Part shown: piece after piece, positions 1 to 9,770 of the stretch
How positions within the stretch are numbered: the first letter of the stretch is position 1
Layout of the letters: every line of letters starts with the position of its first letter
Source: Bradyrhizobium guangdongense
GTDB taxonomy: Bacteria; Pseudomonadota; Alphaproteobacteria; Rhizobiales; Xanthobacteraceae
DNA length: 64,000 nucleotides
Reading direction: 5' to 3'
NCBI RefSeq assembly: GCF_004114975.1
Contig: NZ_CP030051.1
Location: 2,604,001 to 2,668,000 of the forward strand
Made by a program: the position numbers and the translations under genes
Notes under the pieces: model-generated
Told to the model about the DNA's origin: nothing
The model's database searches: none
What the model saw: only the letters and a program-made list of their open reading frames with translations

Positions 1-70
1 ACTGGTTTGCGGTCCTTGATCACCCGAAGCGGCTATCTGCAGCGCGCTTAACAGCGCTCGGCGATGGCTG

Positions 71-985
71 TCACTTTCCCACGCGCGCTAGGGCTATGTG
101 CAAGGTCGCGGGCGGGTGCCCGAGCGTGGTGTTTGCTCCCCGGTAGCGTTCCCACATTGCCTTGCCGTCGAGATCTTCAACCAGATTGAGACCAACACGG
201 GCGAGATCGTCGACGATTTCATCGGGATAGAATCCCGAAATCCAGGGCTCGCCGATTTGCGCGACGACCTTGGCATTTTCGTTGTGCGGTGATCGCGATG
301 TGTTCGGGGCGAACTCAGCTTGGTCTACATAGGTGAATACAAGTTCGCTCCCCCGAGCACCGCAAGCTGCCACCGAACGCAAGGTCGCCAGATTGGCCTG
401 GCGTGTCAGGTACACCGAAACGCCCAGCCACGAAAAGAATGCTTTCTCATCTGGCCGAAAGTGAGAGCGATTTAAGACAGATACCAAGTCCTCGTTGGCG
501 AGGTCGGCAGCGACGAAATGCACGGACGGTGGAAGCGACATTCCGCATTCCTTGATGCGTTGGATCTTCATCGTCTGGGTCGCCGGATGGTCAATTTCAA
601 AGATCGTCAGGGCGTCGGAAAAAGCAGGGCGGCGAAGCACGAAACTGTCCAGCCCAGCTCCGATCAGGACATATTGTTTGATGCCTCTCATTGCCGCCTC
701 GCGCAGCGCATCCTCTGCATAACGAGAGCGAATCACCACTCCGGGCAGGGCGGTATTTGTCAGCAGGAACTCGTCCAAAACAGAAGCCGGTGTCCGCAGG
801 GCGCGGCCACGCGTGTCCTCATCCATGCGGGCCAATATTCGCGCGGTCATCCTCTCGCGCTCGGCTTCGGAAACGAGTCGATCGCCCCAGGGGTCATTGA
901 AAAGAGGAAAGGGGTCGAACCGCGAATGTAACGCTCTCATCAGCGATGTCACCAGTGCGGTGCGGCTGGGCAATGACTCCATCAT
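71..985 (-). CDS. Class I SAM-dependent methyltransferase, leucine carboxyl methyltransferase-like family
   Basis: 304 residues. The SAM-binding glycine motif VLIGAGLDSF lies near residue 107 and is followed by an acidic strand, FEIDHPATQ, which fits the LCMT-like/TIGR00027 methyltransferase family. Members of this family are cytoplasmic enzymes of mostly unknown substrate. The length is normal for the family, no signal peptide is seen, and two consecutive Met codons mark the start. The gene stands alone: the region upstream holds only a decayed LysR end on the same strand, which may once have been its regulator (inference). The methyl acceptor cannot be read from the sequence. Confidence 0.85.
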   Translation of the reverse strand: MMESLPSRTALVTSLMRALHSRFDPFPLFNDPWGDRLVSEAERERMTARILARMDEDTRGRALRTPASVLDEFLLTNTALPGVVIRSRYAEDALREAAMRGIKQYVLIGAGLDSFVLRRPAFSDALTIFEIDHPATQTMKIQRIKECGMSLPPSVHFVAADLANEDLVSVLNRSHFRPDEKAFFSWLGVSVYLTRQANLATLRSVAACGARGSELVFTYVDQAEFAPNTSRSPHNENAKVVAQIGEPWISGFYPDEIVDDLARVGLNLVEDLDGKAMWERYRGANTTLGHPPATLHIALARVGK

Positions 986-1281
986 TCAGTCCTTCTCCGG
1001 ACGAATTGTCTCGCTGCACAACAGGGTGCGCCACCGACGAGGCTTCGAAGGTAATGCAACTTGGTGCGCACCATAGCCCGGAAATGGCTCCCGGAGCCGG
1101 CTGTATTCACGCCATTGGCGAAGGCTTGGCGCGCCGCTGGGCTGCCGAAATCATAATACTTGCAAGGGGCGCTGCTTGTCTGACTACGAAGTTCCGATGC
1201 GGGCACTGAGAAATCGGCTTGCTAGGGCAGACCGGAAGTCGCCAACGCTTGGCCCGACCCACCCATTAACCCATACGAGAG

Positions 1282-1525
1282 TCACAACTCAGCAGTTGCG
1301 CTAGGGGGTTTGGGTGTCCTGACGAGCGATTTTGAAGCCCCATGCGCTTGCTCCATAAAGAGCTGAACAACCGGGCTGACAGCCCGGTTCTTCAGACGGA
1401 CGACTGCAATCGGCATAGGTGGGGATACGCAGCTCCACCGGAAGCACCTTGAGGGAGCGCTGCTGGGTAGCAAACCATAGCGCTGACTCGTGCAGCATGG
1501 TCAAAAAGCGTCCGGTCGCCACGCC
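1282..1525 (-). pseudogene. LysR-family regulator, C-terminal remnant (frameshifted)
   Basis: Reading leftwards from about 1522, one frame gives ATGRFLTMLHESAL and then RSLKVLPVELRIPT. The next frame continues with IAVVRLKNRAVSPVVQLF. Together these match the end of the effector-binding domain of LysR regulators, where 'gRfLtvlp..slkvLPv.l' is followed by 'i.lknR.lsPvvqlFie'. The frame changes near 1400 and no N-terminal helix-turn-helix is found at higher coordinates, so only a broken tail of about 80 codons remains. The rest of 1207-1797 shows nothing I recognise. Confidence 0.6.
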
Positions 1526-1821
1526 GCTATCGCCATTTTCGCCAATGGCGCGCCAGGCTAGCTATAGTCACGGAGATGACAAACCCATAGAATTCGGCCC
1601 ACACGCTGCGGGGATGCTGTCGCCAATCTGGGACGGTGCTGGTAGCTTCAAACACGGAGGTCTCACAGGCGCGAATTTGCGCCAGCAAGGAATAGGCTGT
1701 CCCGGCCGCCATCTGAAAGGTTCTCGGACGATTTGTCCCAAATCCCGCATCGATATTGCTGGCCGACCGGGGTTGACGGTGGAATAATCGTGAGGTTTTG
1801 GCCCGGCAGGCTCCGGGCGAC

Positions 1822-4800
1822 ATGGATTTATCGATGTCCGCGCTGTCCGAGGACTCCGAGCTTGCGCGCAGGATTGCCGAGCTCGAACAGAAGCTGAAGT
1901 CGAGCGTCGCCGAGACCGAGCGCCTGCAGCGCGAGCTGGCACAATCGCGCGAGCGACAGGCTGCCAGTTCGGAGGTTCTGGCGACCATTGCAGGTACCTC
2001 CGGTGATGCCGACAGCGCGCTGCAACAGATCGCGGAGACTACCGCGCGGCTGTTCGGTGCCTCTAGCGTCTCGATTCAGCTCGCTGAGAATGGCGAATGG
2101 GGAAAAGCCTATCGCTACGGCGCGAGCGCCCAACGCATACGCGAGGCCGTACCGTTGACCGCCATAAAGGTAGGCGGCCGCAACATGCCTGGCGCGGTGG
2201 TCGGACGAAACCAGCAAATTCATGCGCCGGATCTGGACAAACTGGATCCCGATTTGGCTGAGTTTCCTGGCCTGCCGCACGCCCGAGCCGCAGGCACACG
2301 CACAATGTGCGGCACGCCGCTGCGCAGTCAGGGCAGCGCGATCGGATCCTTGATCGTCCATCGCGACCGACTCGAGCCGTTCTCCGATGACGAGCTCGTG
2401 CTGCTGCAAAGCTTTGCCGACCAGGCGGCGATCGCGCTCGAAAATGCGCACCTATTCAACGAGACAAAGGAAGCGCTGGAGCGGCAGACCGCCACCGCCG
2501 ACATCCTCAAGGTGATCGCCGCCTCGCCGTCCGACGTGCAGCCGGTTTTCGATGCCATCGCGAGCAGCGCCAAGCGCCTGATCGGCGGCTTTTCGACGGC
2601 GGTCTTTCGCTTCGTCGACGACGTCGCGCACCTTGCGGCCTTCACGCCAACCAGCCCGGCTGCTGATGAGGTGCTGAAGGCCGGATTTCCGAGCCCTGTC
2701 GCCCGATTCGAGCCCTTCAAGCTCGCTCAAGGCGGCAAGCCGGTCCAAATCGCCGACATCGAGGCACTTCCCGACTCGCAGATCAAGCAGATCGCGCGAG
2801 CGCGTGGCTTCCGCAGCATGCTGTTCACACCCTTGATGAGCAACAGCATGCCGATCGGCTTGATCAGCGTGACGAGAGTCGAAGCCGGCTCCTTCGTGGA
2901 TCACCACGTGCAATTGCTGCAGACTTTCGCTGACCAAGCCGTGATTGCGATCGAGAACGCGCGTCTGTTCGAGCAGCTTCGAGCCAGGACGCGTGAGTTG
3001 AGTGAGGCCTTGCAGCATCAGACCGCCACCGCCGACGTCCTCAAGGTGATCAGCCGCTCGGCGTTCGATCTGCAGACGGTGCTGGATGCCCTGCTCTCGT
3101 CGGCCTGCCGCCTGTGCGACGCCGACATCGGAACGATCCGTTATGAGGACGAGGGGAGTTACCGGCTTGCGGCCACCTATGGCTGCAAACCCGAATGGAT
3201 CGAGCACTTCCAGACTTACACGACAAGAGCAGAGCGCAGCTCGATTTTTGGCCGAACTATTCTTGAAGGTCGTCCCGTTCGGATTCCGGATGTTCTCGCT
3301 GATGCCGATTTTGGTCGTCCGCGGGCACAAAAACTGATGGGCTTTCGGGCCGCGCTCGGCGTCCCGCTCGTTCGGGAGGGGCACGCCTTCGGTGTCATCA
3401 ACCTGTTCCGCTTTGCCGTCGGTTCGTTCGAGGACAAGCAGATCGAACTGGTAGCAACCTTCGCCGACCAAGCGGTAATCGCGATCGAGAACGTCAGATT
3501 GTTCGAACAAGTGCAGGCGAAGACGCGTGATCTCACCGAGGCACTGCAACAGCAGACGGCGACCGCGGACGTGCTCAAAGTCATCAGTCGTTCGGCGTTC
3601 GATCTGCAAGCCGTACTCGATACCCTGACCGAATCGGCCGCGCAGCTATGTAACGCCGATATGGCTGCGATGACACGGCAAGACGAGACGGACGGCTTCC
3701 AACACGTAACCAACTACAATTTTTCGGTCGATTGGGTGAAGATTGCAGCTGGCTTTCGGCTCCGCCCCGGACGCGGGAGCCTTGTCGGAAGGGTGCTGTT
3801 GGCGCGCAAGGCGGTGCAGATTGCTGATGTCTTGGCCGATCCAGACTATTCTTATCCGGAAATGCAGCAAGCAGCCGGATATCGCACGCTGCTCGGAGTT
3901 CCGCTTCTCCGCTCTGGGGAGCCGATCGGAGTGCTCTTTTTGGCTCGCAAGGTAGTTGAGCCGTTTACCGACAAGCAGGTTGAACTCGTCTCCACCTTCG
4001 CCGACCAAGCCGTTATTGCCATCGAAAACGTCCGCTTGTTTGAAGAGGTACAGTCGAAGACGCGCGACCTCTCCGAGGCACTGATGTATCAGACTGGAAG
4101 TGCCAACATCCTGAAAGTGATTGCCTCCTCGCCGACGGACGTCGAGCCAGTCTTGCGTACGATCGTCGAGAGCGCTTGCGACCTCTGTCAAGCCTATGAT
4201 GCCGTTCTTGTCCTAAAGGAGGGATGCGATCTGGTCGTTCGCGCGCACCACGGGCCGATCGGAATGGGCACACAGACGTGGACCGACGACCGCACCTCCG
4301 TGTCGGGGTTCGCGATTGCGGAGAGGGTGCCGATCCACATGCACGATGTCCTCTCCGAGGAAGGTAAGAACTTTCCTGTTGCGCAGGCAATGTCGCGACA
4401 GGATGGTTGCCGCACGCTTCTTGCCGTGCCGATGATGAGCGAGGGCGAGAGCATCGGCGCGATCGTACTTCGGCGTGCCGAGGTGCAGCCCTTCAGCGAC
4501 AATCAGATCACACTCTTGCAGACCTTCGCCGATCAGGCGGTGATCGCGCTCGGCAACGTCCGCTTGTTCGAAGAGGTTCAAGCGCGCACCCGCGAGCTCG
4601 CCAAATCCCTCGATGAATTGCGGGCCGCCCAGGACCGCCTAGTTCAGACCGAGAAGCTTGCATCACTGGGCCAGCTCACTGCTGGCATCGCGCACGAGAT
4701 CAAGAATCCGCTCAATTTCGTTAACAACTTCTCTGCGCTCTCTGCCGAATTGATCGACGAGCTCGACGAGCTGCTTGGAAACGTCGCACTCGACGACAAG

Positions 4801-5430
4801 ATCCGAGCTGAGGTCGATGAGCTTGTGAACATGCTGAAAGGTAATTTTGAGAAGGTCGTCCAGCACGGCAACCGCGCCGATTCCATCGTCAAGAACATGC
4901 TGCTGCACTCGCGCGAGGGTTCGGGCGAACGTCGTCTGACCGACATCAACGCGATTGTCGACGAAAGCCTCAATCTCGCATATCACGGCGCACGCGCGGA
5001 AAAGCCTGGCTTCAACGTCACCCTCATGCGCGACCTCGATCCCAGCGCCGGGATGGCCGAGCTTTATCCGCAAGAGATCACGCGGGTACTTCTCAACTTG
5101 ATCTCGAACGGCTTCTATGCGGCGCACAAGCGCAAAGAAGCCAGCGGCGATTCTTTTGAGCCGACTGTGAGCGCGACAACAAGAGCGCTGGCAAGTGAAG
5201 TCGAGATAAGGATCCGCGACAATGGCACCGGGATTCCGGCGGAGGTCCGAGAGAAGATTTTCAACCCCTTCTTCACCACCAAGCCCGCCGGCGAGGGAAC
5301 AGGGCTCGGTCTCTCCATGAGCCACGACATAATTGTGAAACAACACGGCGGCAGGATCGACGTCGAAACCGAGCCGGAGGCATTTACCGAGTTCATCATT
5401 ACGCTACCTCGGATCGGGGTAAGGCAATAG
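1822..5430 (+). CDS. Sensor histidine kinase with five tandem GAF domains
   Basis: About 1202 residues. A short coiled coil (SELARRIAELEQKLKSS) leads into five GAF domains at roughly residues 57-206, 227-380, 407-560, 587-740 and 767-917. Each ends with the same FADQA(V/A)IAxxNxxLF helix, and short heptad linkers (TATADxLKVI) join them. The kinase core follows: H box GIAHEIKNPLNF with the phospho-acceptor His near residue 958, N box NLISNGFYAA, G1 DNGTGIP and G2 GTGLGLSMS. There is no membrane segment, so this is a cytosolic sensor; the ligands are unknown. I prefer the ATG at 1822, although a TTG at 1798 is also in frame. A receiver gene follows 12 bases downstream and is the likely phosphotransfer partner. 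Confidence 0.9.
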   Translation: MDLSMSALSEDSELARRIAELEQKLKSSVAETERLQRELAQSRERQAASSEVLATIAGTSGDADSALQQIAETTARLFGASSVSIQLAENGEWGKAYRYGASAQRIREAVPLTAIKVGGRNMPGAVVGRNQQIHAPDLDKLDPDLAEFPGLPHARAAGTRTMCGTPLRSQGSAIGSLIVHRDRLEPFSDDELVLLQSFADQAAIALENAHLFNETKEALERQTATADILKVIAASPSDVQPVFDAIASSAKRLIGGFSTAVFRFVDDVAHLAAFTPTSPAADEVLKAGFPSPVARFEPFKLAQGGKPVQIADIEALPDSQIKQIARARGFRSMLFTPLMSNSMPIGLISVTRVEAGSFVDHHVQLLQTFADQAVIAIENARLFEQLRARTRELSEALQHQTATADVLKVISRSAFDLQTVLDALLSSACRLCDADIGTIRYEDEGSYRLAATYGCKPEWIEHFQTYTTRAERSSIFGRTILEGRPVRIPDVLADADFGRPRAQKLMGFRAALGVPLVREGHAFGVINLFRFAVGSFEDKQIELVATFADQAVIAIENVRLFEQVQAKTRDLTEALQQQTATADVLKVISRSAFDLQAVLDTLTESAAQLCNADMAAMTRQDETDGFQHVTNYNFSVDWVKIAAGFRLRPGRGSLVGRVLLARKAVQIADVLADPDYSYPEMQQAAGYRTLLGVPLLRSGEPIGVLFLARKVVEPFTDKQVELVSTFADQAVIAIENVRLFEEVQSKTRDLSEALMYQTGSANILKVIASSPTDVEPVLRTIVESACDLCQAYDAVLVLKEGCDLVVRAHHGPIGMGTQTWTDDRTSVSGFAIAERVPIHMHDVLSEEGKNFPVAQAMSRQDGCRTLLAVPMMSEGESIGAIVLRRAEVQPFSDNQITLLQTFADQAVIALGNVRLFEEVQARTRELAKSLDELRAAQDRLVQTEKLASLGQLTAGIAHEIKNPLNFVNNFSALSAELIDELDELLGNVALDDKIRAEVDELVNMLKGNFEKVVQHGNRADSIVKNMLLHSREGSGERRLTDINAIVDESLNLAYHGARAEKPGFNVTLMRDLDPSAGMAELYPQEITRVLLNLISNGFYAAHKRKEASGDSFEPTVSATTRALASEVEIRIRDNGTGIPAEVREKIFNPFFTTKPAGEGTGLGLSMSHDIIVKQHGGRIDVETEPEAFTEFIITLPRIGVRQ

Positions 5431-5442
5431 CGGAGGTAGGAG

Positions 5443-5832
5443 TTGAGCGTCTACATTCTCATCGTGGACGACGAGCCCGACTTGGAAACGTTGTTTCGAC
5501 AGCATTTTCGGCGCGAGCTGCGCGCCGGCCGCTTTTCGATGGAGTTCGCGACTTCCGCGCCGGCTGCGCTGCAGCGCGCCTCCGACGTCTGTGATCCCTC
5601 GCTGGTCCTGATCCTGTCGGACATCAACATGCCCGGAATGAGTGGGCTGGAGATGTTGCCGGAGATACGCGCCAAGCGCCCTGAGGTCCCAGTGATCATG
5701 ATCTCGGCATATGGCGATGCGGAAACCCGAAGGACGGCACTTGAGCGAGGCGCGGAGGGCCTGCTGACCAAGCCGATCGACTTCGGGCAGCTTCGCCAAG
5801 AGATCGACGCAAGGCTAGGACAAACAGCATGA
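5443..5832 (+). CDS. Single-domain response regulator (CheY-like receiver)
   Basis: 129 residues, a stand-alone receiver domain with no output domain. Visible residues are the acidic pair Asp9-Asp10 (IVDDEPD), phospho-acceptor Asp60 (ILSDINMPGMSG), Ser88 (MISAYGD) and Lys110 (LLTKPID). The start is a TTG at 5443 behind a strong GGAGG at 5432-5436, 12 bases after the kinase stop, so both genes form one transcript. It is probably the direct phosphorylation target of the five-GAF kinase. Without an effector domain it must act through protein contacts or as a phosphate sink (inference). Confidence 0.92.
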   Translation: MSVYILIVDDEPDLETLFRQHFRRELRAGRFSMEFATSAPAALQRASDVCDPSLVLILSDINMPGMSGLEMLPEIRAKRPEVPVIMISAYGDAETRRTALERGAEGLLTKPIDFGQLRQEIDARLGQTA

Positions 5833-5945
5833 CCGCTACCGTCCTGTAAGTCGACGATGAGCCATATGTGAAGACGCTCGTCCTGCAGAGATTCCGTCGG
5901 CAGATTTGAGACGGACAGGTCAACTTCGTCTCTGTGTCGGTCAAC
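5829..5945 (+). pseudogene. Second receiver-domain gene, N-terminal remnant
   Basis: An ATG overlaps the stop of the preceding receiver gene in an ATGA junction, as in translationally coupled operons. It reads MTATVL, stop, then VDDEPYVKTLVLQRFRRQI, stop, then DGQVNF. This matches the first 35-40 residues of a receiver domain paralogous to its neighbour (VDDEPDLETLFRQHFRR), with TAA at 5847 and a TGA further on. No phospho-acceptor region survives downstream. The kinase operon therefore originally carried two receivers, and the second is dead. From about 5950 to 6558 I see no other gene. Confidence 0.75.
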
Positions 5946-6582
5946 GGCCAATTTATGTCACGATTTTCAATACGCGAGTGGCTCTGTGCAGGCCCACCAG
6001 ACGTGAGGGGCTCGGCCTGTGAGCGAGTTCTTCCGTAACAGCGGATTTGTGACATCGCTGAAGCCGAAAACACGAGCGGCATCCGATTCTGGGTGCCAGC
6101 ACGTTCTATTTCGCTGCACTCGTATGGCCCGCGCCATCGTCAACATTTCGGTTGGCGCTGCAAATATCAAGATTAGGCGCTGAATGGATGATTTCTGACT
6201 CGTTTCATCGTCTAATGACCGGTGAGATCGGTCATCGTCTATGTCGTGTTGCGCAATGAACGACGAATTGGCGTAGCGCGCGAGTAAAATGGACGCGGCG
6301 ACCCATGACTGAATGGCTCAACGAATTACATTCTATACCGTGGGCCAAGCAAATCAGGCGCGCTCCCTTAGCGAGCATAGCGATTACCGGGGTGTAAAGA
6401 ACGACTGCTCGGCGCTTGTTAAAAATTTAGCGCAACTATTTGCTTGAAAATTCCGCTTCAACGATAGGAGTGATCTCGCACCTGTTCTTAGTAAGCCGTG
6501 CCGAGCGCGCAACGAGCCTCCAGCCCACAAGCCCCAGTATCCAGCCATCGATCACTATTTGAGGACTCATTGGAAGCTGATC

Positions 6583-7632
6583 ATGCGCGTCCACCTCATT
6601 GGCGACACCCCTGGCAAGCTCTCAAGATTGCGCGCGGGTCTTACCTCGGAATACACTCTTAGCTCCGAACTGTTAGGAGGGGTAGCTCTGCAAATTGCGG
6701 CCGTCGATGCCATAGTCGTCGATGCGGACATGCGCAACCTGGAAAGCATTTCCGCTCTCAAGGAACTGGCGGCAAAGCTAAGCCAGGTTCGCCGGCGCGT
6801 GTTCTTGGTCGAGCGAACCAGAAGGCTCTCCATAGCGCAGGCCTACGCGCTTGGAGCGACTCAGGTTCTTCCCAGCACATTCACGCCTGCGCAGCTGATG
6901 GCTGAGTTGGACCAGTCGAGGTCGTCGCCCACCGAGATCGGTGAAATCAGGATAGGCGTGCGGGGCGCGACCACGGCGGGAGCTGCGAGCATAGCATCGA
7001 TGTTCCAGGCGGTGTTAAGAGGCGGAGCCGTCGACGTCGACGAAGCAAGAGATGCGGGCAAAAAGATCGCAAATAGTATTGCCGAGCATGGCTTGTCGAA
7101 GTGGCTCGAATCCGTTCGTCGCCATCATGAGGGGACTTATCAGCATTGTCTCCTGGTAACAGGCGTTGCCGTCGATTTCGGCTTGAGCCTGGGTTTGAAT
7201 CAGATTGACATGGAAAGGTTATACACAGCCGCCATGTTTCACGACATCGGCAAGGCTGCTATCCCGCTTTCAATTCTCGACAAACCGGGGCGCCTCGACA
7301 GGGACGAACGCGCCCTGATCGAGACCCACCCGGTGGCGGGTTACGAAGCTCTCAAAGACAACACGGGTATCTCGCCAGAAGTACTCGACGCAGTGCGACA
7401 CCATCATGAATATCTCGACGGCAGCGGGTATCCCGATGGGCTGTCCGGGCACAGCATCTCCGATATCGTTCGGTTGCTGACGATATGCGATATCTTTGCT
7501 GCGCTGATCGAACATCGGCCATACCGCTCCACCATGTCACGTGAGGACGCCTACGGTATCGTCAGCAGCATGGACGGCAAGCTGGAGAAGCCGCTGGTTG
7601 GTGCCTTCAGAGAGGTAGCTCTAACCAGGTAA
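6583..7632 (+). CDS. HD-GYP domain protein (probable cyclic-di-GMP phosphodiesterase) with degenerate receiver-like N-terminus
   Basis: 349 residues from the ATG at 6583, which has GGAAG six bases upstream; an in-frame TTG at 6559 lacks such a site. Residues 1-115 look like a receiver fold without the usual acidic pocket (VHLIGDTPGKLSRL, VDAIVVDADMRN). The C-terminal half is an HD-GYP domain: HD pair FHDIGK near residue 220, HHHEYLDGSGYPDG with the GYP motif near 282, and a downstream DIFAALIEHRPYR. HD-GYP proteins hydrolyse cyclic di-GMP to pGpG or GMP, so this is a cytosolic second-messenger enzyme. It stands alone. Confidence 0.9.
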   Translation: MRVHLIGDTPGKLSRLRAGLTSEYTLSSELLGGVALQIAAVDAIVVDADMRNLESISALKELAAKLSQVRRRVFLVERTRRLSIAQAYALGATQVLPSTFTPAQLMAELDQSRSSPTEIGEIRIGVRGATTAGAASIASMFQAVLRGGAVDVDEARDAGKKIANSIAEHGLSKWLESVRRHHEGTYQHCLLVTGVAVDFGLSLGLNQIDMERLYTAAMFHDIGKAAIPLSILDKPGRLDRDERALIETHPVAGYEALKDNTGISPEVLDAVRHHHEYLDGSGYPDGLSGHSISDIVRLLTICDIFAALIEHRPYRSTMSREDAYGIVSSMDGKLEKPLVGAFREVALTR

Positions 7633-7654
7633 GCAGCAGGAGAAAGAGAGAGAC

Positions 7655-7776
7655 CCGGTAGCGCCGCACGTCCTCGAAGCTCGCCGTATCGGGCGAGCGC
7701 CCGAGGAACGCCGCGAAGTTCTTGATCCTTTGCACGTAGTCATGTTGGGTCTTCAGCGCCAACTTGCGGATCAGAC
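7655..7776 (-). pseudogene. Tyrosine recombinase fragment (N-terminal SAM-like core-binding domain)
   Basis: Reading leftwards, the stretch gives LIRKLALKTQHDYVQRIKNF followed by AAFLGRSPDTASFEDVRRYR. This is the core-binding domain of the integrases often associated with IS91-type elements, which typically read 'l.pkTq..Yi..v..f..flgRspd.a..edlr.y'. No start codon, catalytic domain or active-site tyrosine is present. It is a relic of about 40 codons wedged between the HD-GYP gene and the MBL hydrolase. Confidence 0.6.
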
Positions 7777-7783
7777 GACCTTT

Positions 7784-8680
7784 TCAGACTTCCAATTTTA
7801 GTCTTCCGACAGAGACCGTCTCGCCTATCTCGAAGTTCGACAGATCTTCGCCGACGACGAGCGGCCCGGAATAGGTTTCGCGGGTCGCCGCAATTAGGTC
7901 ATCTATACTAGGGGCGGGGACGGATTCACTCGCAAGCAGGACGAGATGGGTGAAGGCAGCCAGTTTTGGCTTTGTCTCAGTAAATACTCGCCCAGCCTCC
8001 TGCGGCGAAGTGTGATGATTGAGGATGCGCTGGATGACAACTTCATCCAAAAGTTCATGGCGCGCCATCGCTACCTCATGCACCAGAAGATCGGCGCCCG
8101 CGCCGTAGCGCACCACGTTGGCGTTGTAGCGAGTGTCGCCGGAGATCACGGCGACCCGGCTCTGGTACTCGATCCGGTAGCCATAAGCCGGCTTGATCGC
8201 CTTTCCATGGTCGACGGCGAAGGCAATAACCCTTAGATCGCCGGCCTCATAGACGATGCCGTCCCGGGTAAATTCCTTCACGGCGATAGCGGCGTGCTCG
8301 CGGACGAGCTTCTCATCCTCGATGCGAATATCGATGTCCTGCGCATAAGCTGCTTCGAGATGATGCATCAGCCGTGCGGTGCCGACCGGGCCGATCACGT
8401 TGAACGGCCGGCGACGGTTGGCGAAATACGAGCTCAGCCAGTCTGTCAGCCAGAGGTCGGGAATGCCCACGGTGTGGTCCGAATGAAAATGCGTAAGCAA
8501 TAGCGCATCGACTTTGCCGATGGACACACCGAGCTGAAAGAGCCGCATCGTGGCGCCGCGACCCGCATCGATAAGGAGAGTGTGATCGCCCGCCTGGATA
8601 AGCGTGCTCGGCCCGAACCGATCTGGACGAGGGATCGGTACCCCCGTCCCGAGCAGCGTCACCCGGAAATCCGCGGTCAT
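7784..8680 (-). CDS. MBL-fold metallo-hydrolase (ribonuclease Z-like)
   Basis: 298 residues. The metal-binding motif THFHSDHTVGIPDLW lies near residue 64. Further ligands are suggested by AFAVDHG, the SGDTRYN strand, LVHEVAM and the late FTHLV histidine. The order resembles the RNase Z/ElaC branch of the metallo-beta-lactamase fold, but such proteins in catabolic clusters often act as lactonases or ester hydrolases, so the substrate stays open. No signal peptide. The start lies 2 bases after the stop of the Bug receptor gene, so the two are co-transcribed, probably under the divergent IclR regulator. Confidence 0.85.
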   Translation of the reverse strand: MTADFRVTLLGTGVPIPRPDRFGPSTLIQAGDHTLLIDAGRGATMRLFQLGVSIGKVDALLLTHFHSDHTVGIPDLWLTDWLSSYFANRRRPFNVIGPVGTARLMHHLEAAYAQDIDIRIEDEKLVREHAAIAVKEFTRDGIVYEAGDLRVIAFAVDHGKAIKPAYGYRIEYQSRVAVISGDTRYNANVVRYGAGADLLVHEVAMARHELLDEVVIQRILNHHTSPQEAGRVFTETKPKLAAFTHLVLLASESVPAPSIDDLIAATRETYSGPLVVGEDLSNFEIGETVSVGRLKLEV

Positions 8681-8682
8681 TG

Positions 8683-9669
8683 CTATTGGACCTTAATGCC
8701 GGCGTCGGAGACGACCTGGTGCCAGTGTGTGATCTGATCGTCGACCATCCGGCCAAATTGCTCGGGCGTGCCGCCTGCGGGTTCGGCGCCGATCTTTCCT
8801 AGTGCTTCCCGCACCGACGGCTTATGGAGAGCCTTGTTGATCGCTGCGTTGAGCTGCGCCACCGTTTCCTTCGGCGTGCCGTGCTTGACCGCGAACCCCG
8901 TCCAGTCCTCGACCACCAGCGATGGATAACCCGCTTCGACGATGGTTGGCACGTCAGGAAGGGCCGGCACGCGCTTCGGGCCTGTCACTGCCAGAGCCCG
9001 CAGCTTGCCGGACTTAATCAAGTCGACCACAGGCAAGATGGTGATAAACTGGAAGGCGTTGGTGCCGTTGAGCAGGTCGCCGATTGCCTGCGAAAACTGG
9101 GCGTAGGGAACGTGCTGGGCGCGCGTCCCGGTCTGCTGCTTGAATTGCTCGCCGATCAGATGCGCGGGCGTGCCGAAGCCCCCCGAGGAAAACGTCAGCT
9201 TGTCTGGCTGGCTTTTCAGCAAGGCCACCAGCTCGGCCACTGTTGTAGCCGGCACGGACGGATTCACCACCAGCACATTGTAGGATACGGTCGCCTTGAT
9301 AACAGGGTCGAAATCCTTGTCGAGGTCAAACGCGATTTTGGGCAACAGGGACGGTGCCGCGACGGATGGCACCGACATCGCATAGATGCTGTTGCCGTCG
9401 GCCGGTTGATTCAAGACGTCGGTCGCAGCAATGGTCGTGACGCCGCCCGGGCGGTTCTCGACGATCACGCGCCAGCCTTCGGATTCAGCTAATTCCTTCG
9501 AAATGATGCGGCTTACGATGTCGGGCGGAGTACTGGCCGAGTTCGGCGCCACGAATCGAATAGTCCCAGAAGGAAAGGATTGTGCTGAAATCGGCAGGCC
9601 AGAAGCTATGAGAAGCGCCACGGCCGCGATTGGCAATGCAGTTCTTTGGCTAAACACGCGAGGCATCAT
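8683..9669 (-). CDS. Tripartite tricarboxylate transporter receptor (Bug/TctC family), periplasmic
   Basis: 328 residues from the ATG at 9669, chosen because a GGAG lies six bases upstream and it yields a clean signal peptide (ALPIAAVALLIASGLPISAQS). The mature protein has the Bug hallmarks: IRFVAPNSASTPPDIVSR, VENRPGGVTTIAA, DGNSIYAM, a YAQFSQAIGDLLNG loop and the late LPDVPTIVEAGYP. It should bind a small carboxylate in the periplasm. No TctA/TctB membrane partner lies in the window, so it is an orphan receptor that must use distant permeases or signal. It shares an operon with the MBL hydrolase. Confidence 0.9.
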   Translation of the reverse strand: MMPRVFSQRTALPIAAVALLIASGLPISAQSFPSGTIRFVAPNSASTPPDIVSRIISKELAESEGWRVIVENRPGGVTTIAATDVLNQPADGNSIYAMSVPSVAAPSLLPKIAFDLDKDFDPVIKATVSYNVLVVNPSVPATTVAELVALLKSQPDKLTFSSGGFGTPAHLIGEQFKQQTGTRAQHVPYAQFSQAIGDLLNGTNAFQFITILPVVDLIKSGKLRALAVTGPKRVPALPDVPTIVEAGYPSLVVEDWTGFAVKHGTPKETVAQLNAAINKALHKPSVREALGKIGAEPAGGTPEQFGRMVDDQITHWHQVVSDAGIKVQ

Positions 9670-9770
9670 GGAAGTCTCCATCGAGCGATGAACTCTCAAG
9701 CCGAGCCTGCAGGCACGATACTTTCGACCGCGCCGCCGTGAGCTGCCACAAGAATCGACGTGCGTTCCGC

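Noticed and set aside
982..1206. Minus-strand 74-codon frame upstream of the methyltransferase
   Set aside because: No homology and it overlaps the methyltransferase start; it looks like chance.
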